A DNA stretch of 64,000 bases. It comes from Bacteroidota bacterium (GTDB lineage: Bacteria > Bacteroidota > Bacteroidia > Bacteroidales > FEN-979). Location of the stretch: the NCBI GenBank assembly GCA_026391735.1, contig JAPLDL010000020.1:1-64000 (forward strand), given 5' to 3'. The notes beneath the pieces are model-generated. The model was given only the letters and a program-made list of their open reading frames with translations, was not told where the DNA came from and searched no databases. The position numbers were made by a program, and so were the translations under genes. Below are positions 15,295-24,947 of this stretch, piece after piece (the stretch's first letter is position 1; every line of letters starts with the position of its first letter).

Positions 15295-17352
15295 ATGAAA
15301 CCCCTTAGAATTATTGCTATTATGAGCGTTACAGTCAGTGTCATGTCCTGCGGCGGACAAAAGAAAGATGAAAAAACTGAAAAAGATGACTTCAAATACC
15401 TTACCGAGCAATTCGGGGATTCGAAAATCCTGAGATACCAGGTGCCCGGTTTTGGCAGCCTAAGCCTGAAACAGAAAAAACTTATCTATTTTCTCAGTCA
15501 GTCCGCACTATGCGGCCGGGATATCACCTGGGACCAGAATTGCCGATACAATTTGCTGGTGCGAAGGACCTGCGAAGCGGTGTATGAAGGTTACAAAGGG
15601 GATCGCTCATCCGCCGATTTTAAAAATTTTACCCTATATTTAAAGGAACTTTGGTTCAACAATGGCCTGCACCATCATTATTCCACAGATAAAACCCAGC
15701 CGGAGTTTTCCAAGGGCTTTTTCGTTTCGGCCCTGAAGGCTGTAGAGCCCTCAACACTGCCCCTGGCCGGTTGCCAGACCCTCGAACAGTTTACTCTGGA
15801 GCTTACGAAGATCATCTTCGATCCATCCATCGCATTGAAGCGCGTCTCTCTGGATCCATCGGGCGACCTTGTACTTGCGTCGGCCTGTAATTTCTATGAC
15901 GGGGTCACCCAGAAGGAAGCCGAAGAGTTTTATAAAAACCTGAAGGATGCTGATGCAAAGGCAAAAAAGGATACAAGGATATCGTATGGTTTGAATACGA
16001 AGCTGGTGAAGGTGAACGGCAGGATCAAAGAACTGCCCTGGAAGGTGGGCGGATTATATTCTCCCGCTATTGAAAAGATTGTTTTTTGGCTTGATCAGGC
16101 GAAGACGGTCGCTGAAACACGCGAACAAAAGGCTTCACTGGAGAAACTGGTTGATTATTACAGGACCGGCAGCCTCGTAAGCTGGGATGAATATAATGTG
16201 CTCTGGGTAACTGACCTTGATGCGCTTGTTGATTTTGTGAATGGATTCATTGAATCATACGGGGACCCTCTTGCCATGAAAGCAGGATGGGAATCGGTTG
16301 TAAATTTTAAGGACATGGAGGCTACCAGGCGTACGAAAATCGTCAGCGACAATGCATTGTTTTTTGAGACGAACTCGCCAACCGATGCGCAGTATAAAAA
16401 GAAGGAAGTGAAAGGAATTACAGCCAAGGTCATTACGGTGGCCCAGCTTGGTGGCGAGTGTGATCCGACTACGCCAATCGGAATCAACCTGCCAAATGCG
16501 AACTGGATACGCTCTGAACATGGTTCCAAATCTGTTACCATGGACAATATAACCTATGCTTATGACCAGGCTTCTTTAGGCAACGGGTTCCTTGAAGAAT
16601 TTGCCGCCTCGCCCGAAGAGATTGCAAAGATCAGGGAATACGGTTATGCCGCTTCAAGTCTTACCACCGATATGCACGAATGCCTGGGGCATGCTTCTGG
16701 CCAGCTTAAACCGGGTATTACCCATGACATGCTGAAGAACTATCATTCTTCAATTGAAGAATCAAGGGCCGATCTTTTCGCCCTGTATTACATCATGGAT
16801 CCAAAGATGGAGGAACTGGGACTGCTTAAATCACTGAAAGCGGGGGAGGCCGAATATGATGCATTTATCCGCAATGGCCTGATGACCCAGCTGGTGAGGA
16901 TCAAGCCGGGAAAGAATATCGAAGAGTCCCATATGCGCGACCGGGCCCTGATTGCTCATTGGGTGTATGAAAAAGGGAAGAATGAAAAAATAGTTGAGAG
17001 GTTCAGCAGGGATGGGAAGACATATTTCAGGATCAATGATTATGCAGGCCTTCGTGGGCTTTTCGGACAGTTGCTTAAAGAGATCCAGAGGATCACATCC
17101 GAAGGGGATTACCAGGCTGCAAAGGACCTTATAGAGACCTATGCAGTAAAAGTTGACCGGGAACTGCATAAGGAAGTCCTGGAACGATATAAAAAGCTGA
17201 ACATCGCACCCTATGCCGGGTTCATTAATCCATCCTATGAAATTGTTAAACAAGGAGATTCGATCTCAGATGTTAAGGTCATCTATCCCGACGATTTTGC
17301 AACCCAGATGATGGAATATTCAAAGAATTACTCGTTTCTTCCCGTAAGATAA
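15295..17352 (+). CDS. Dipeptidyl peptidase III-like zinc peptidase (M49), lipoprotein
   Basis: This 685-residue enzyme removes dipeptides from peptide N-termini. The zinc motif is HECLGH (461-466), the form described for Bacteroides dipeptidyl peptidase III, and the second motif is EESRAD (488-493), supplying a Glu ligand. The N-terminus is a lipoprotein signal (lipobox SVMSC, Cys about residue 19), so it is anchored in the cell envelope. Start: the frame opens at 15256, but ATG 15295 (MKPLRIIAIM) begins the lipoprotein signal and fits the promoter position. Length matches the bacterial family. Likely used in peptide scavenging. Confidence 0.9.
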   Translation: MKPLRIIAIMSVTVSVMSCGGQKKDEKTEKDDFKYLTEQFGDSKILRYQVPGFGSLSLKQKKLIYFLSQSALCGRDITWDQNCRYNLLVRRTCEAVYEGYKGDRSSADFKNFTLYLKELWFNNGLHHHYSTDKTQPEFSKGFFVSALKAVEPSTLPLAGCQTLEQFTLELTKIIFDPSIALKRVSLDPSGDLVLASACNFYDGVTQKEAEEFYKNLKDADAKAKKDTRISYGLNTKLVKVNGRIKELPWKVGGLYSPAIEKIVFWLDQAKTVAETREQKASLEKLVDYYRTGSLVSWDEYNVLWVTDLDALVDFVNGFIESYGDPLAMKAGWESVVNFKDMEATRRTKIVSDNALFFETNSPTDAQYKKKEVKGITAKVITVAQLGGECDPTTPIGINLPNANWIRSEHGSKSVTMDNITYAYDQASLGNGFLEEFAASPEEIAKIREYGYAASSLTTDMHECLGHASGQLKPGITHDMLKNYHSSIEESRADLFALYYIMDPKMEELGLLKSLKAGEAEYDAFIRNGLMTQLVRIKPGKNIEESHMRDRALIAHWVYEKGKNEKIVERFSRDGKTYFRINDYAGLRGLFGQLLKEIQRITSEGDYQAAKDLIETYAVKVDRELHKEVLERYKKLNIAPYAGFINPSYEIVKQGDSISDVKVIYPDDFATQMMEYSKNYSFLPVR

Positions 17353-17414
17353 TATAGCAGCAGGAACTTCCTTCATTCGCGACTTTCAACACGACCTTTC
17401 ACAAGTCCTTACTG

Positions 17415-18839
17415 TCATTCTTTCACGAACTTGAAGGTTCCTGTAATGTCTTTTGAAATCACCCTGATAAAATACATTCCAGGGAGAAGTTTCGAGAGGT
17501 TTATTTCGGTTTTAGGCTCGGAAACAGTTTGCTCCGAAAATTTCCTGCCATCCATGGACCAGACTTCAAGTTCGGCATTGTTGCTTCCCGATACCGGGAG
17601 CATGACGATCATCTTGTCATGAACCGGATTCGGATAAGCCGATATTCCTTGTGAATTACCATCGTTTATACCTAAAGCAGCGGCTGTCATAGAGTTTGAT
17701 ATGACCGATTCGTAGTTGCCGGATTTTAAAGAAGGATAACAAGGAGAATTTCGGATGACCTCAATGTAATATGTCATCAGCCCCGGCTGAACATAAGGAT
17801 CTGTGTAGGATATCTGATCGCTTGCAACTGAATCAAGAAGCATCCATGAACCTTGGTTGAGTTTCCGGTGAATGAGATAAGTGTAAAATGTAAAGCCTTC
17901 ATAAGAATTCCAAATCAGGTTGAATCCCTGAACCCCCGGGCTCACTTCAAGGTGAACGGTTTTATGATAAGGGCATGTTACCGATTCATTACCTGCCGAA
18001 TCGGTTACAGATAGTTCATATTTCTGGGCTATTACTATAGGATTGGTGGTGGTATCGACGAAAGCACTGAAACTGTTATAGGCGACTTCCCCGATTTTTG
18101 CAAATACATTCTCCCTCGAAGTCTGCCTGAAAACATTATAATGAGCAAGATGGTAACCGGTTATTTTATTCCAAACAATCTTGTTCCTTTGGGTTGTGGT
18201 ATCAAAAGTGACCATACAAATGTACGGAGGCGGCACGTAACCTGATATGGTTACTACAGCGCTGTCATGCATGTTGACCAGGCAGGAAGACGAACTGCTG
18301 TCGACTTTTGCTTTGCAGTAATATGTTCCGGCTGTAGTAAATAAACCGAAGTTCAGGGGGTTCCCATCACCTGTCTTGTTGGCAATGCTTTGTGTAGTGT
18401 TATTAAGGAAGAGGTAATAATTGAAATGAGGCTGGGAACCGCTCAGGCCAACTGTAACCCCTGAACCTCCAACAGGATAACTTCCTCCACCGGTTACATT
18501 GTATACAGTGGGCGCAGGGATAATATGGATCGACCGGCTGGCATGACAGGAATCTCCCTGGTAAAACACATTAAGGGTTATGGTTTTGTAACCGGCATTG
18601 TCCCATATAATGTAATATGGTCCTTGTCCGGAACCCGACACTACTGCGCCGCCGTCAAAATCCCAGTGGTATGCGGCCGAACTCGGGGCAGTGCCTGAGT
18701 ATGAGACATAAGAATGACATCCCACCGAAGCTTTTGTATAACAGAAAACACTGCATGCCAGGGTGTCAGCCCCGGCATAAAGCCTTGCTGAACTGAGGCA
18801 TAAAAGAAAAATAACCGAAAATGTAAAGATCTTTTTCAT
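17415..18839 (-). CDS. T9SS-secreted protein with PKD and FN3-like domains
   Basis: This 474-residue protein has a signal peptide (residues 1-22), then a PKD-like domain (about 35-115; AYHWDFDGG ... DNAGYKTITLNVF). Two beta-sandwich, FN3-like segments follow (about 205-380; NKIVWNKITGYHLAHYNVFR, FNLIWNSYEGFTFYTYLIHR). The C-terminal 75 residues are a T9SS sorting domain (ISAYPNPVHDKMIVMLP ... LLPGMYFIRV). The N-terminal part is Cys-rich (CSVFCYTKASVGCHSY), which is unusual for these proteins. No catalytic motif is visible. Probably a surface-exposed binding or structural protein. Confidence 0.85.
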   Translation of the reverse strand: MKKIFTFSVIFLLCLSSARLYAGADTLACSVFCYTKASVGCHSYVSYSGTAPSSAAYHWDFDGGAVVSGSGQGPYYIIWDNAGYKTITLNVFYQGDSCHASRSIHIIPAPTVYNVTGGGSYPVGGSGVTVGLSGSQPHFNYYLFLNNTTQSIANKTGDGNPLNFGLFTTAGTYYCKAKVDSSSSSCLVNMHDSAVVTISGYVPPPYICMVTFDTTTQRNKIVWNKITGYHLAHYNVFRQTSRENVFAKIGEVAYNSFSAFVDTTTNPIVIAQKYELSVTDSAGNESVTCPYHKTVHLEVSPGVQGFNLIWNSYEGFTFYTYLIHRKLNQGSWMLLDSVASDQISYTDPYVQPGLMTYYIEVIRNSPCYPSLKSGNYESVISNSMTAAALGINDGNSQGISAYPNPVHDKMIVMLPVSGSNNAELEVWSMDGRKFSEQTVSEPKTEINLSKLLPGMYFIRVISKDITGTFKFVKE

Positions 18840-18953
18840 GGCATAAGGGTTTGATATTATAAAGATCGAGTTTATTGCAATACGTTGCCTGGCTGTTCAT
18901 AAATCAATTGATAACAAACATTGAAGCGCACAAATTTCGTTGTCGAAAGGCAT

Positions 18954-18961
18954 TAATTTTG
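18954..18961 (+). promoter_or_regulatory. -7 element TAATTTTG of the M23 peptidase gene
   Basis: This TAnnTTTG match is followed immediately by a tandem octamer array that makes up the entire 5' leader. Confidence 0.5.
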
Positions 18962-19001
18962 CCCGTAATCTCGTAATCTCGTAATCCCGTTATCCCTGTA
19001 A
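18962..19001 (+). repeat. Five tandem 8-bp units (CTCGTAAT-like) in a 5' leader
   Basis: The units CCCGTAAT, CTCGTAAT, CTCGTAAT, CCCGTTAT and CCCTGTAA run from the -7 element to 3 bases before the ATG at 19005. Confidence 0.85.
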
Positions 19002-19004
19002 CAA

Positions 19005-20735
19005 ATGTCCAAACTGTTTCTTCTTTCCGTACTCTCTTCAATGCTGTTTTTGCCATCGAATATCCCGATTGGTGCTGAAAAATATCCCCAGAATTATTTC
19101 CGTTCCCCGGTGGATTTCCCTATAGCGCTGGCTGGTTCATTCGGGGAATTAAGGAAAAATCATTTTCATTCGGGAATAGACATCCGTACCGGTGGAAAAA
19201 CAGGGAAACCGGTATATGCAGCGGCTGACGGATATATTGCGAGGGTGTTTGTCTCTCCTGCCGGGTTCGGCAAGGCCCTGTATATAGCACATCCGAACGG
19301 GTATACGACGGTTTATGGGCATTTACTGAGGTTTAGCGGGGCCATTGGAAACTGGATCGCGAAACAGCAATACATCCAGGAGAGCTTTGCGCTTGATATC
19401 GAGGTTCCAAAAGGGTTGCTGAAAGTAAAAAAAGGTGATGTCGTTGCACTCTCGGGCAATTCCGGAGCATCCGGAGGCCCCCATCTTCATTTCGAGGTCA
19501 GGGAATCGGGCAGCCAGGAAGTGATCAATCCGCTGGAGTTCGGTTTTGATGTTCCTGATAACACGCCTCCAAAGATCACCGCTGTAAAAATCTACCCTTT
19601 CGACCCCCATGCCTTGGTCAATTATTCCGATAAGCCTTTGATGCTCGGAGTGACGGGGGGAGGCAAAAGCTATTCTGTTAAAAGCCCCGACACCATCAAG
19701 GTTTCAGGCAATATTATTTTCGGCCTGGAAACAACAGATTTTTCTGATAATTCGGGTATGAAAAACGGAGTTCCATCGCTTGCCCTAAGCATAGATAATG
19801 AACCGGTTTATTCACACCACCTTGAAAAGTTCGCATTTGCAAATACCCGTTATGTGAACAGCCTTCTGGATTATCCTTTGCTGATCCACAGTAACCGAAA
19901 GATCCAGCGCTCCTATGTGGCTCCCAATAATAAGAACGATATCTATAGCAAGGTGAAAAACCGGGGTGTCATTAATTTCAATGATAACAAAGCACATAAA
20001 GTAGTCTATACGGTCACTGACCTCTATGGAAATGAATCCAGGCTGGTGTTTTGGGTGAAAAGTCATCCGCCTGCAGGGAAACATCCTGAAAAACCGATAC
20101 TGAAAGGTGTGCAGATGATGCCCTGCCAGCAGGAAAATCATTTTGTCAGCACCGATATACTACTTGACATTCCCAAAGATGCACTATATGAAGACCTGGA
20201 TTTCGAATATTCCCCGGAACCGCCCGTAAGCGGAACATATGCAAGGCTTCACAAGGTTCATAACGAAGATACTCCCCTGCATGTTAACTGCAGCCTTGCA
20301 ATCAAGCCAACCAGCCTTCCGAAGGAACTGACTGATAAAGCAGTTATTGTAGCGATAGAACCAGGCCATAGGTTCTATTCCAAAGGCGGGGTATGGGAAA
20401 AAGGATTTCTGAAGACCCAGATAAAGGATTTCGGCGACTATAGCATTGCTGTTGACACCGAACCCCCTGTGATAAGGGCTGTGAATGTGAAACCGGGCAA
20501 AAACCTTGCAGGTCAGGGCAGCATCATGTTTAAGATCACCGATAACCTCGCTGGTATCAAATCATACAGGGGAACAATGAACGGGAAGTGGATACTGATG
20601 GATTATGATGCAAAGACCAGCACCCTTACATACTTTATCGACGAACATATGCCCAAAGGCAAAAATAATTTTCTGCTGGTAGTAACCGATGCTGTAGGCA
20701 ACCAGAGCAGATATGATGCAGTATTGGTGAGGTAA
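19005..20735 (+). CDS. M23-family (LytM) cell-wall endopeptidase
   Basis: This 576-residue exported protein has a signal peptide (residues 1-24). The catalytic LytM domain lies at about residues 30-185, with the zinc ligands visible in HFHSGIDIRTG (first His and Asp) and GGPHLHFEVR (HLH). The domain carries an insertion between these parts (GAIGNWIAKQQYIQESFALDIEVPKG), seen in Bacteroidetes members. Residues 190-576 are beta-rich Ig-like repeats of unknown binding. Expected to cut peptidoglycan cross-links or to act as a regulator of such enzymes. ATG 19005 directly follows an octamer repeat array. Confidence 0.88.
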   Translation: MSKLFLLSVLSSMLFLPSNIPIGAEKYPQNYFRSPVDFPIALAGSFGELRKNHFHSGIDIRTGGKTGKPVYAAADGYIARVFVSPAGFGKALYIAHPNGYTTVYGHLLRFSGAIGNWIAKQQYIQESFALDIEVPKGLLKVKKGDVVALSGNSGASGGPHLHFEVRESGSQEVINPLEFGFDVPDNTPPKITAVKIYPFDPHALVNYSDKPLMLGVTGGGKSYSVKSPDTIKVSGNIIFGLETTDFSDNSGMKNGVPSLALSIDNEPVYSHHLEKFAFANTRYVNSLLDYPLLIHSNRKIQRSYVAPNNKNDIYSKVKNRGVINFNDNKAHKVVYTVTDLYGNESRLVFWVKSHPPAGKHPEKPILKGVQMMPCQQENHFVSTDILLDIPKDALYEDLDFEYSPEPPVSGTYARLHKVHNEDTPLHVNCSLAIKPTSLPKELTDKAVIVAIEPGHRFYSKGGVWEKGFLKTQIKDFGDYSIAVDTEPPVIRAVNVKPGKNLAGQGSIMFKITDNLAGIKSYRGTMNGKWILMDYDAKTSTLTYFIDEHMPKGKNNFLLVVTDAVGNQSRYDAVLVR

Positions 20736-20791
20736 TCAAATTATGGCGCTCTCTATAAAAAGTGTTCATCCGTTTTCATAACTTTACTGCC

Positions 20792-21763
20792 ATGAAATTA
20801 TCAATATTGATCATCCAATGCTTCGTAATATGCTGTATTGCGATGCTGGTTTCGTGTAAAAAGAAATCAGACAATCAGGGCGAAAACTCCTCAACCGGTT
20901 ACCGGATAATCCAGGAGAAGAACTATTACAATAATTTGTTGGAAGACAGGACTGACTTTTCCTACTCGGGAAACAACCTCACTGAGATCTTTGGATATAC
21001 CCAAGGCACAAAAGCCGGTCCAGACGGAAAGATCACACTTGAATACGAAGGGGGAAATATCTCCAGGGTTTCTGTATTCGCTAATATCAGCGGAGCATGG
21101 AGCATCATGGAAGAGGCTCTGGCGGTTAGCTATACAGGCAGTTTGCCGGCTGAACGTATAATTACTACCTATGATGATACAGGGTCGGTCACAAACCAGG
21201 TACGTTACACCGATACCTATCTCAACGGACAAGTGAATGAGGAGAAGTCGTATTCCATGCAGGATGGTTCCTGGGTGCTTGAATACAGGGATCAATATAT
21301 TTACAATGCCCAGGGACAGTTGCAAAACATAAGGAGTTATTTTGGCAGCGGTGATCAGAGAGCAGCCGTAACCTATTTATGGCAGAACAACCTTATTGTG
21401 GAGGAACAAAGCAGCAATACCGACAGTTCACTTCTTCACAAGGTTGAATACAGCTATTCAGGAACAAGCCTGACCGGAGAAGTAAGGTCGGTTTTTATTG
21501 ACAATTCCTGGACGCAAACCGGCACTACCTCATATGTGTATGATACCCAGGGGAACCTGTCAAGCCAGACCGACAGATATACGACGCCCTCCGATGTTTT
21601 CAGGCTGGATTTTACTTATGAAGCCGGCAAGGGGAACTTCCGCCAGTTGTATGTTGTTATGGGCGCTGCACCTTTATGGAATGGCGCTCCCTTTCCTATG
21701 CCAACGAAAAGTTCGGGTTTGCCTGACGGTCAGCTCAGAGATGTTTTTCACCGGAACCGGTAA
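20792..21763 (+). CDS. Hypothetical lipoprotein with YD-like repeats
   Basis: This protein of about 323 residues starts at ATG 20792 (MKLSILIIQCFVICCIAML). The frame opens 10 codons earlier, but this ATG begins the lipoprotein signal (lipobox MLVSC). The mature part shows repeated beta-hairpin phrases such as DFSYSGNNLTEIFGY, VEYSYSGTSLTGEVRS and TSYVYDTQGNLSSQTD, as in RHS/YD-type repeat lipoproteins of Bacteroidetes, and ends with FTYEAGKGNF plus a short tail. Function unknown. It lies 56 bases upstream of guaA. Confidence 0.75.
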   Translation: MKLSILIIQCFVICCIAMLVSCKKKSDNQGENSSTGYRIIQEKNYYNNLLEDRTDFSYSGNNLTEIFGYTQGTKAGPDGKITLEYEGGNISRVSVFANISGAWSIMEEALAVSYTGSLPAERIITTYDDTGSVTNQVRYTDTYLNGQVNEEKSYSMQDGSWVLEYRDQYIYNAQGQLQNIRSYFGSGDQRAAVTYLWQNNLIVEEQSSNTDSSLLHKVEYSYSGTSLTGEVRSVFIDNSWTQTGTTSYVYDTQGNLSSQTDRYTTPSDVFRLDFTYEAGKGNFRQLYVVMGAAPLWNGAPFPMPTKSSGLPDGQLRDVFHRNR

Positions 21764-21807
21764 ATACAGCAATTTTATTCAGCCTTTTATCCTGAGAAAT
21801 TTCTTGC

Positions 21808-21815
21808 TATTTTTG
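21808..21815 (+). promoter_or_regulatory. -7 element TATTTTTG of guaA, leaderless
   Basis: This TAnnTTTG match ends 4 bases before the ATG at 21820, so the guaA mRNA should begin at or next to the start codon. There is no room for a purine riboswitch between promoter and gene. Confidence 0.6.
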
Positions 21816-21819
21816 CATT

Positions 21820-23349
21820 ATGCAGGAAACCATTCTAATTCTCGATTTCGGTTCCCAGTATACCCAGCTTATCGCACGCAGGGTAAGGGAACTGAATGTA
21901 TTTTGTGATATCCATCCTTTCAATAATTTTCCTAAAGACATTCCCGGGCTCAAAGGCATTATCCTGTCGGGCAGCCCCTTCTCTGTGAGGGACCAGAATG
22001 CCCCTTACCCCAACCTGTCGGGGATCAAGGGGAAAGTCCCCGTTCTTGGGGTCTGTTATGGCGCACAATACCTGGTACATTCTTTGGGCGGTGAAGTAGC
22101 GCCTTCGAAGATTCGTGAATATGGCCGGGCTAACCTGGGTTTTATCGACCAGACCTGCCGCCTGCTCCGGGGTATGGCCACAGGCACCCAGGTTTGGATG
22201 TCCCATGCCGATACCATCCTGAAAGCCCCTGCTTCCTTCAGGATCACCGGATCCACTTCGGATGTTGAATATGCTGCATTTAAAATAGAAGGCGAAGAAT
22301 CTTATGGCATACAGTTCCACCCTGAAGTCTACCATACCACTGAAGGCCTTACCTTACTAAAAAATTTCGTTGTCCACATTTGCGGATGCAAGCAGGACTG
22401 GACCCCCGAATTATTCGTTGAAACTACAGTTAAGGAACTCAGTGCCAAACTTGGTGACGATAAAGTAGTTTTGGGATTGAGCGGGGGAGTGGATTCATCG
22501 GTTACAGCCATGCTCCTTAACAAGGCTATACATAAAAACCTGTATTGTATATTTGTTGATAATGGTTTACTGCGGAAGGACGAATTTTCCAAAGTCATGG
22601 AGCGCTACAAAAAACTCGACCTGAATGTGACTGGTGTTGATGCCAGAGACCAGTTCCTGGATGCTCTCAAAGGGGTTTCCGACCCGGAAAAGAAACGTAA
22701 AATCATTGGCAAGACATTCATTGATGTATTCGACCAGGAGGCACATAAGATACAGGGCATTTCCTGGCTTGCCCAGGGAACTATTTATCCCGATGTGATA
22801 GAATCCCGCTCGGTCAAAGGGCCTTCAGCGACCATTAAATCCCATCATAATGTGGGCGGACTGCCTGAATACATGAAGCTCAAGATTGTTGAACCCCTGA
22901 ATTTCCTTTTTAAAGATGAAGTGCGCCGTGTCGGCCTGAAACTCGGACTGGATCCCGAATTCATAAACCGGCATCCTTTTCCCGGACCGGGCCTGGCCGT
23001 GCGTATCATCGGAGACCTTACACGTGAAAAGATAAGCCTGCTGCAGGATGTGGATGATATTTATATTGCCGGATTACGTAAGTATGACCTCTATCATAAG
23101 GTTTGGCAGGCCTTCGCAGTGCTGCTTCCGGTTCAGTCGGTCGGTGTGATGGGAGATGAGAGGACATACGAAAATGTGGTAGCTTTGCGTGCAGTGACCT
23201 CTACCGACGGGATGACAGCCGACTGGGCACACCTGCCCCACGAATTTCTCGCGAAAGTCAGCAATGATATTATTAATAAGGTTAAAGGAGTGAACAGGGT
23301 GGTCTATGATATATCGTCCAAGCCTCCTGCCACGATTGAATGGGAATAA
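21820..23349 (+). CDS. guaA: GMP synthase (glutamine-hydrolysing)
   Basis: This 509-residue enzyme converts XMP to GMP with ATP and glutamine. The class I glutamine amidotransferase domain (1-190) has its catalytic Cys79 in GVCYGAQ and the His-Glu pair in FHPEV. The ATP-pyrophosphatase domain has the P-loop SGGVDSS at about 220-226. The dimerisation domain ends in IEWE, as usual. Length is typical. Confidence 0.97.
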   Translation: MQETILILDFGSQYTQLIARRVRELNVFCDIHPFNNFPKDIPGLKGIILSGSPFSVRDQNAPYPNLSGIKGKVPVLGVCYGAQYLVHSLGGEVAPSKIREYGRANLGFIDQTCRLLRGMATGTQVWMSHADTILKAPASFRITGSTSDVEYAAFKIEGEESYGIQFHPEVYHTTEGLTLLKNFVVHICGCKQDWTPELFVETTVKELSAKLGDDKVVLGLSGGVDSSVTAMLLNKAIHKNLYCIFVDNGLLRKDEFSKVMERYKKLDLNVTGVDARDQFLDALKGVSDPEKKRKIIGKTFIDVFDQEAHKIQGISWLAQGTIYPDVIESRSVKGPSATIKSHHNVGGLPEYMKLKIVEPLNFLFKDEVRRVGLKLGLDPEFINRHPFPGPGLAVRIIGDLTREKISLLQDVDDIYIAGLRKYDLYHKVWQAFAVLLPVQSVGVMGDERTYENVVALRAVTSTDGMTADWAHLPHEFLAKVSNDIINKVKGVNRVVYDISSKPPATIEWE

Positions 23350-23351
23350 TA

Positions 23352-23399
23352 CTGGATAACTGGATGACTGGATAACTGGGTAACTGGGTAACTGGAGAT
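23352..23399. repeat. Six tandem 8-bp units (CTGGATAA-like) after guaA
   Basis: The units are CTGGATAA, CTGGATGA, CTGGATAA, two CTGGGTAA and CTGGAGAT, filling the space between the guaA stop and the next gene. They belong to the same family as the larger array at 63767. Confidence 0.85.
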
Positions 23400-23420
23400 C
23401 CCACATCAAAATTTGAATCA

Positions 23421-24947
23421 ATGTACCGTCTTTTTTGTTTCTTAACGCTTCTCTCAGTCCTACACTGTGTGCAGGCCCAAACCTACCAGGAGCAGCTGAA
23501 TGCAATTCATTCCAGCGTTACCCAACAGAAGGATGGTAAATCATTTTATGTTCATATCGTTAAAAAAGGCCAAACCCTGTATATGATATCAAAAGCATAC
23601 GGGGTTGATGTGAATGATATTATTGAGGAGAACCCGGTAGTCAAAGAGGGACTGAAAGCCGATCAGAAACTCCTGATCCCATTCCCGCTTCAGAAAAAAG
23701 AGGATCCCTCCGCAAAACCGGAAACCGTGAACCGAAAACCGGAACCCGGAAGCCAGAAACTGGAAACCGGAACCCGGAACCCGGAAACCGGAAACCAGAA
23801 ACCAGAAACCGGGACCCGGAAACCGGAACCCGCCTCCTCGGTTATCCCCTGCGGCTCTGACACCTCAGCCCTGCATAAACAATATAATGTGGTTTTGATC
23901 CTTCCTCTTTACCTGGAAGAAGTTGAAGCCATGAACCCCGAAACAGCAACCGAGGAAACAATCGATAACTGGAATTCACTGAAATACCTGCCTTTTTATG
24001 AAGGCTTCAGGCTGGCTGTGGATTCGTTGCAGAAGCAAGGGCTACATCTCTTGATCCATGTGTACGACCTGGCTAAGGATTCCCTGAAAACCCAGCAATT
24101 GCTGAAAAAAGATGAACTCAGATCGGCCGACCTGATCATCGGCTTGCTGTTTAATAAGAACTTCCAGGCTGTAGCAAAATTTGCACGTGACCATAAGATC
24201 CCCATTGTGAACCCCCTGAGCGAACGTTCAGATGTGGTGGTTAACAATGAAATGGTTTTCAAAGCCAATCCCTCAAGAAGCACACAGATCGAAAGTCTGG
24301 CCGATTTTATGCAGAAGAGCATGTACCGCGGGCAGATCATTATCATCAGGAACGGGCAGTTTAAGGATAAGGATATTGCCGATAAACTTAAAAAGGAATG
24401 TCTTGGGAGGAACCTGAATGTTATTTTGGCCGAGGGACAGGATGTAGCCATTGGAAAGTTGTCAAAGGGGAAAGAGAATGTCGTGGTTGCTTTTGCAGAT
24501 AACAACGCTTATGCTCTTGACCTCATGCGCCGGTTTTATGAACTCAGGAACGATTATAACCTGAACCTTATCGGACTCACCGACTGGGAAAAGATCGAAG
24601 GGCTGGAAACGGATTTTCTTAACGGCCTCAGCACACACCTTGTATCACCCTGTTTCGTTGACTATACCGATAAGGGTGTTAAAACGCTTGTACAGCGGTA
24701 TCAGCAAGTTTATAAAGCTGATCCGGGATCACTGTCATTCCAGGGTTTCGATGTCGGTTATTATTTCCTCTCGGCACTGATGAAATTTGGAAAAAATTTT
24801 CCATCCTGCATACAGGATTACAGGCAGAAAACTTCCCAAACCAGCTTTGAATTCAGGAGAGCAGGAAATAATGCCTCCAATGGATTTGAGAACCGGCACT
24901 GGTCGGTTTATAAATATGAGAGTTTTAAACTGGTCAGAGTGAATTAA
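23421..24947 (+). CDS. LysM plus periplasmic-binding-domain protein
   Basis: This 508-residue exported protein has a signal peptide ending VQAQ (about residue 20). A LysM domain (about 40-90; YVHIVKKGQTLYMISKAYGV ... LLIPFP) binds peptidoglycan. A linker of heptapeptide repeats (about 98-138, KPETGTR-like) comes next. The rest (about 150-500) is a type I periplasmic-binding fold like that of amino-acid ABC receptors (IIGLLFNKN, IPIVNPLSER, GFDVGYYF). No transporter genes adjoin it. Possibly a wall-attached ligand sensor. The linker is encoded by a heptanucleotide array. The stop overlaps that of the convergent universal stress gene by 4 bases. Confidence 0.85.
   Translation: MYRLFCFLTLLSVLHCVQAQTYQEQLNAIHSSVTQQKDGKSFYVHIVKKGQTLYMISKAYGVDVNDIIEENPVVKEGLKADQKLLIPFPLQKKEDPSAKPETVNRKPEPGSQKLETGTRNPETGNQKPETGTRKPEPASSVIPCGSDTSALHKQYNVVLILPLYLEEVEAMNPETATEETIDNWNSLKYLPFYEGFRLAVDSLQKQGLHLLIHVYDLAKDSLKTQQLLKKDELRSADLIIGLLFNKNFQAVAKFARDHKIPIVNPLSERSDVVVNNEMVFKANPSRSTQIESLADFMQKSMYRGQIIIIRNGQFKDKDIADKLKKECLGRNLNVILAEGQDVAIGKLSKGKENVVVAFADNNAYALDLMRRFYELRNDYNLNLIGLTDWEKIEGLETDFLNGLSTHLVSPCFVDYTDKGVKTLVQRYQQVYKADPGSLSFQGFDVGYYFLSALMKFGKNFPSCIQDYRQKTSQTSFEFRRAGNNASNGFENRHWSVYKYESFKLVRVN
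23717..23832 (+). repeat. Intragenic heptanucleotide array (CCGGAAA/CCGGAAC)
   Basis: About 16 degenerate 7-bp units encode the linker of the LysM protein. Because 7 is not a multiple of 3, three units encode one heptapeptide (KPETGTR, NPETGNQ, KPETGTR and so on). Confidence 0.85.

Noticed and set aside
21764-21820. Purine riboswitch upstream of guaA
   Set aside because: The promoter element lies 4 bases before the ATG, leaving no room for a leader.
21498-21908. 136-codon frame overlapping the YD-like lipoprotein and guaA
   Set aside because: It is another frame of the lipoprotein gene and runs into guaA. I considered it as the other half of a frameshifted gene, but the lipoprotein end (FTYEAGKGNF then a short tail) looks natural.
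23352-23399. Possible CRISPR-like array
   Set aside because: Units of 8 bp are contiguous with no spacers. The same applies at 63767 and 63920. No cas gene is present in the window.
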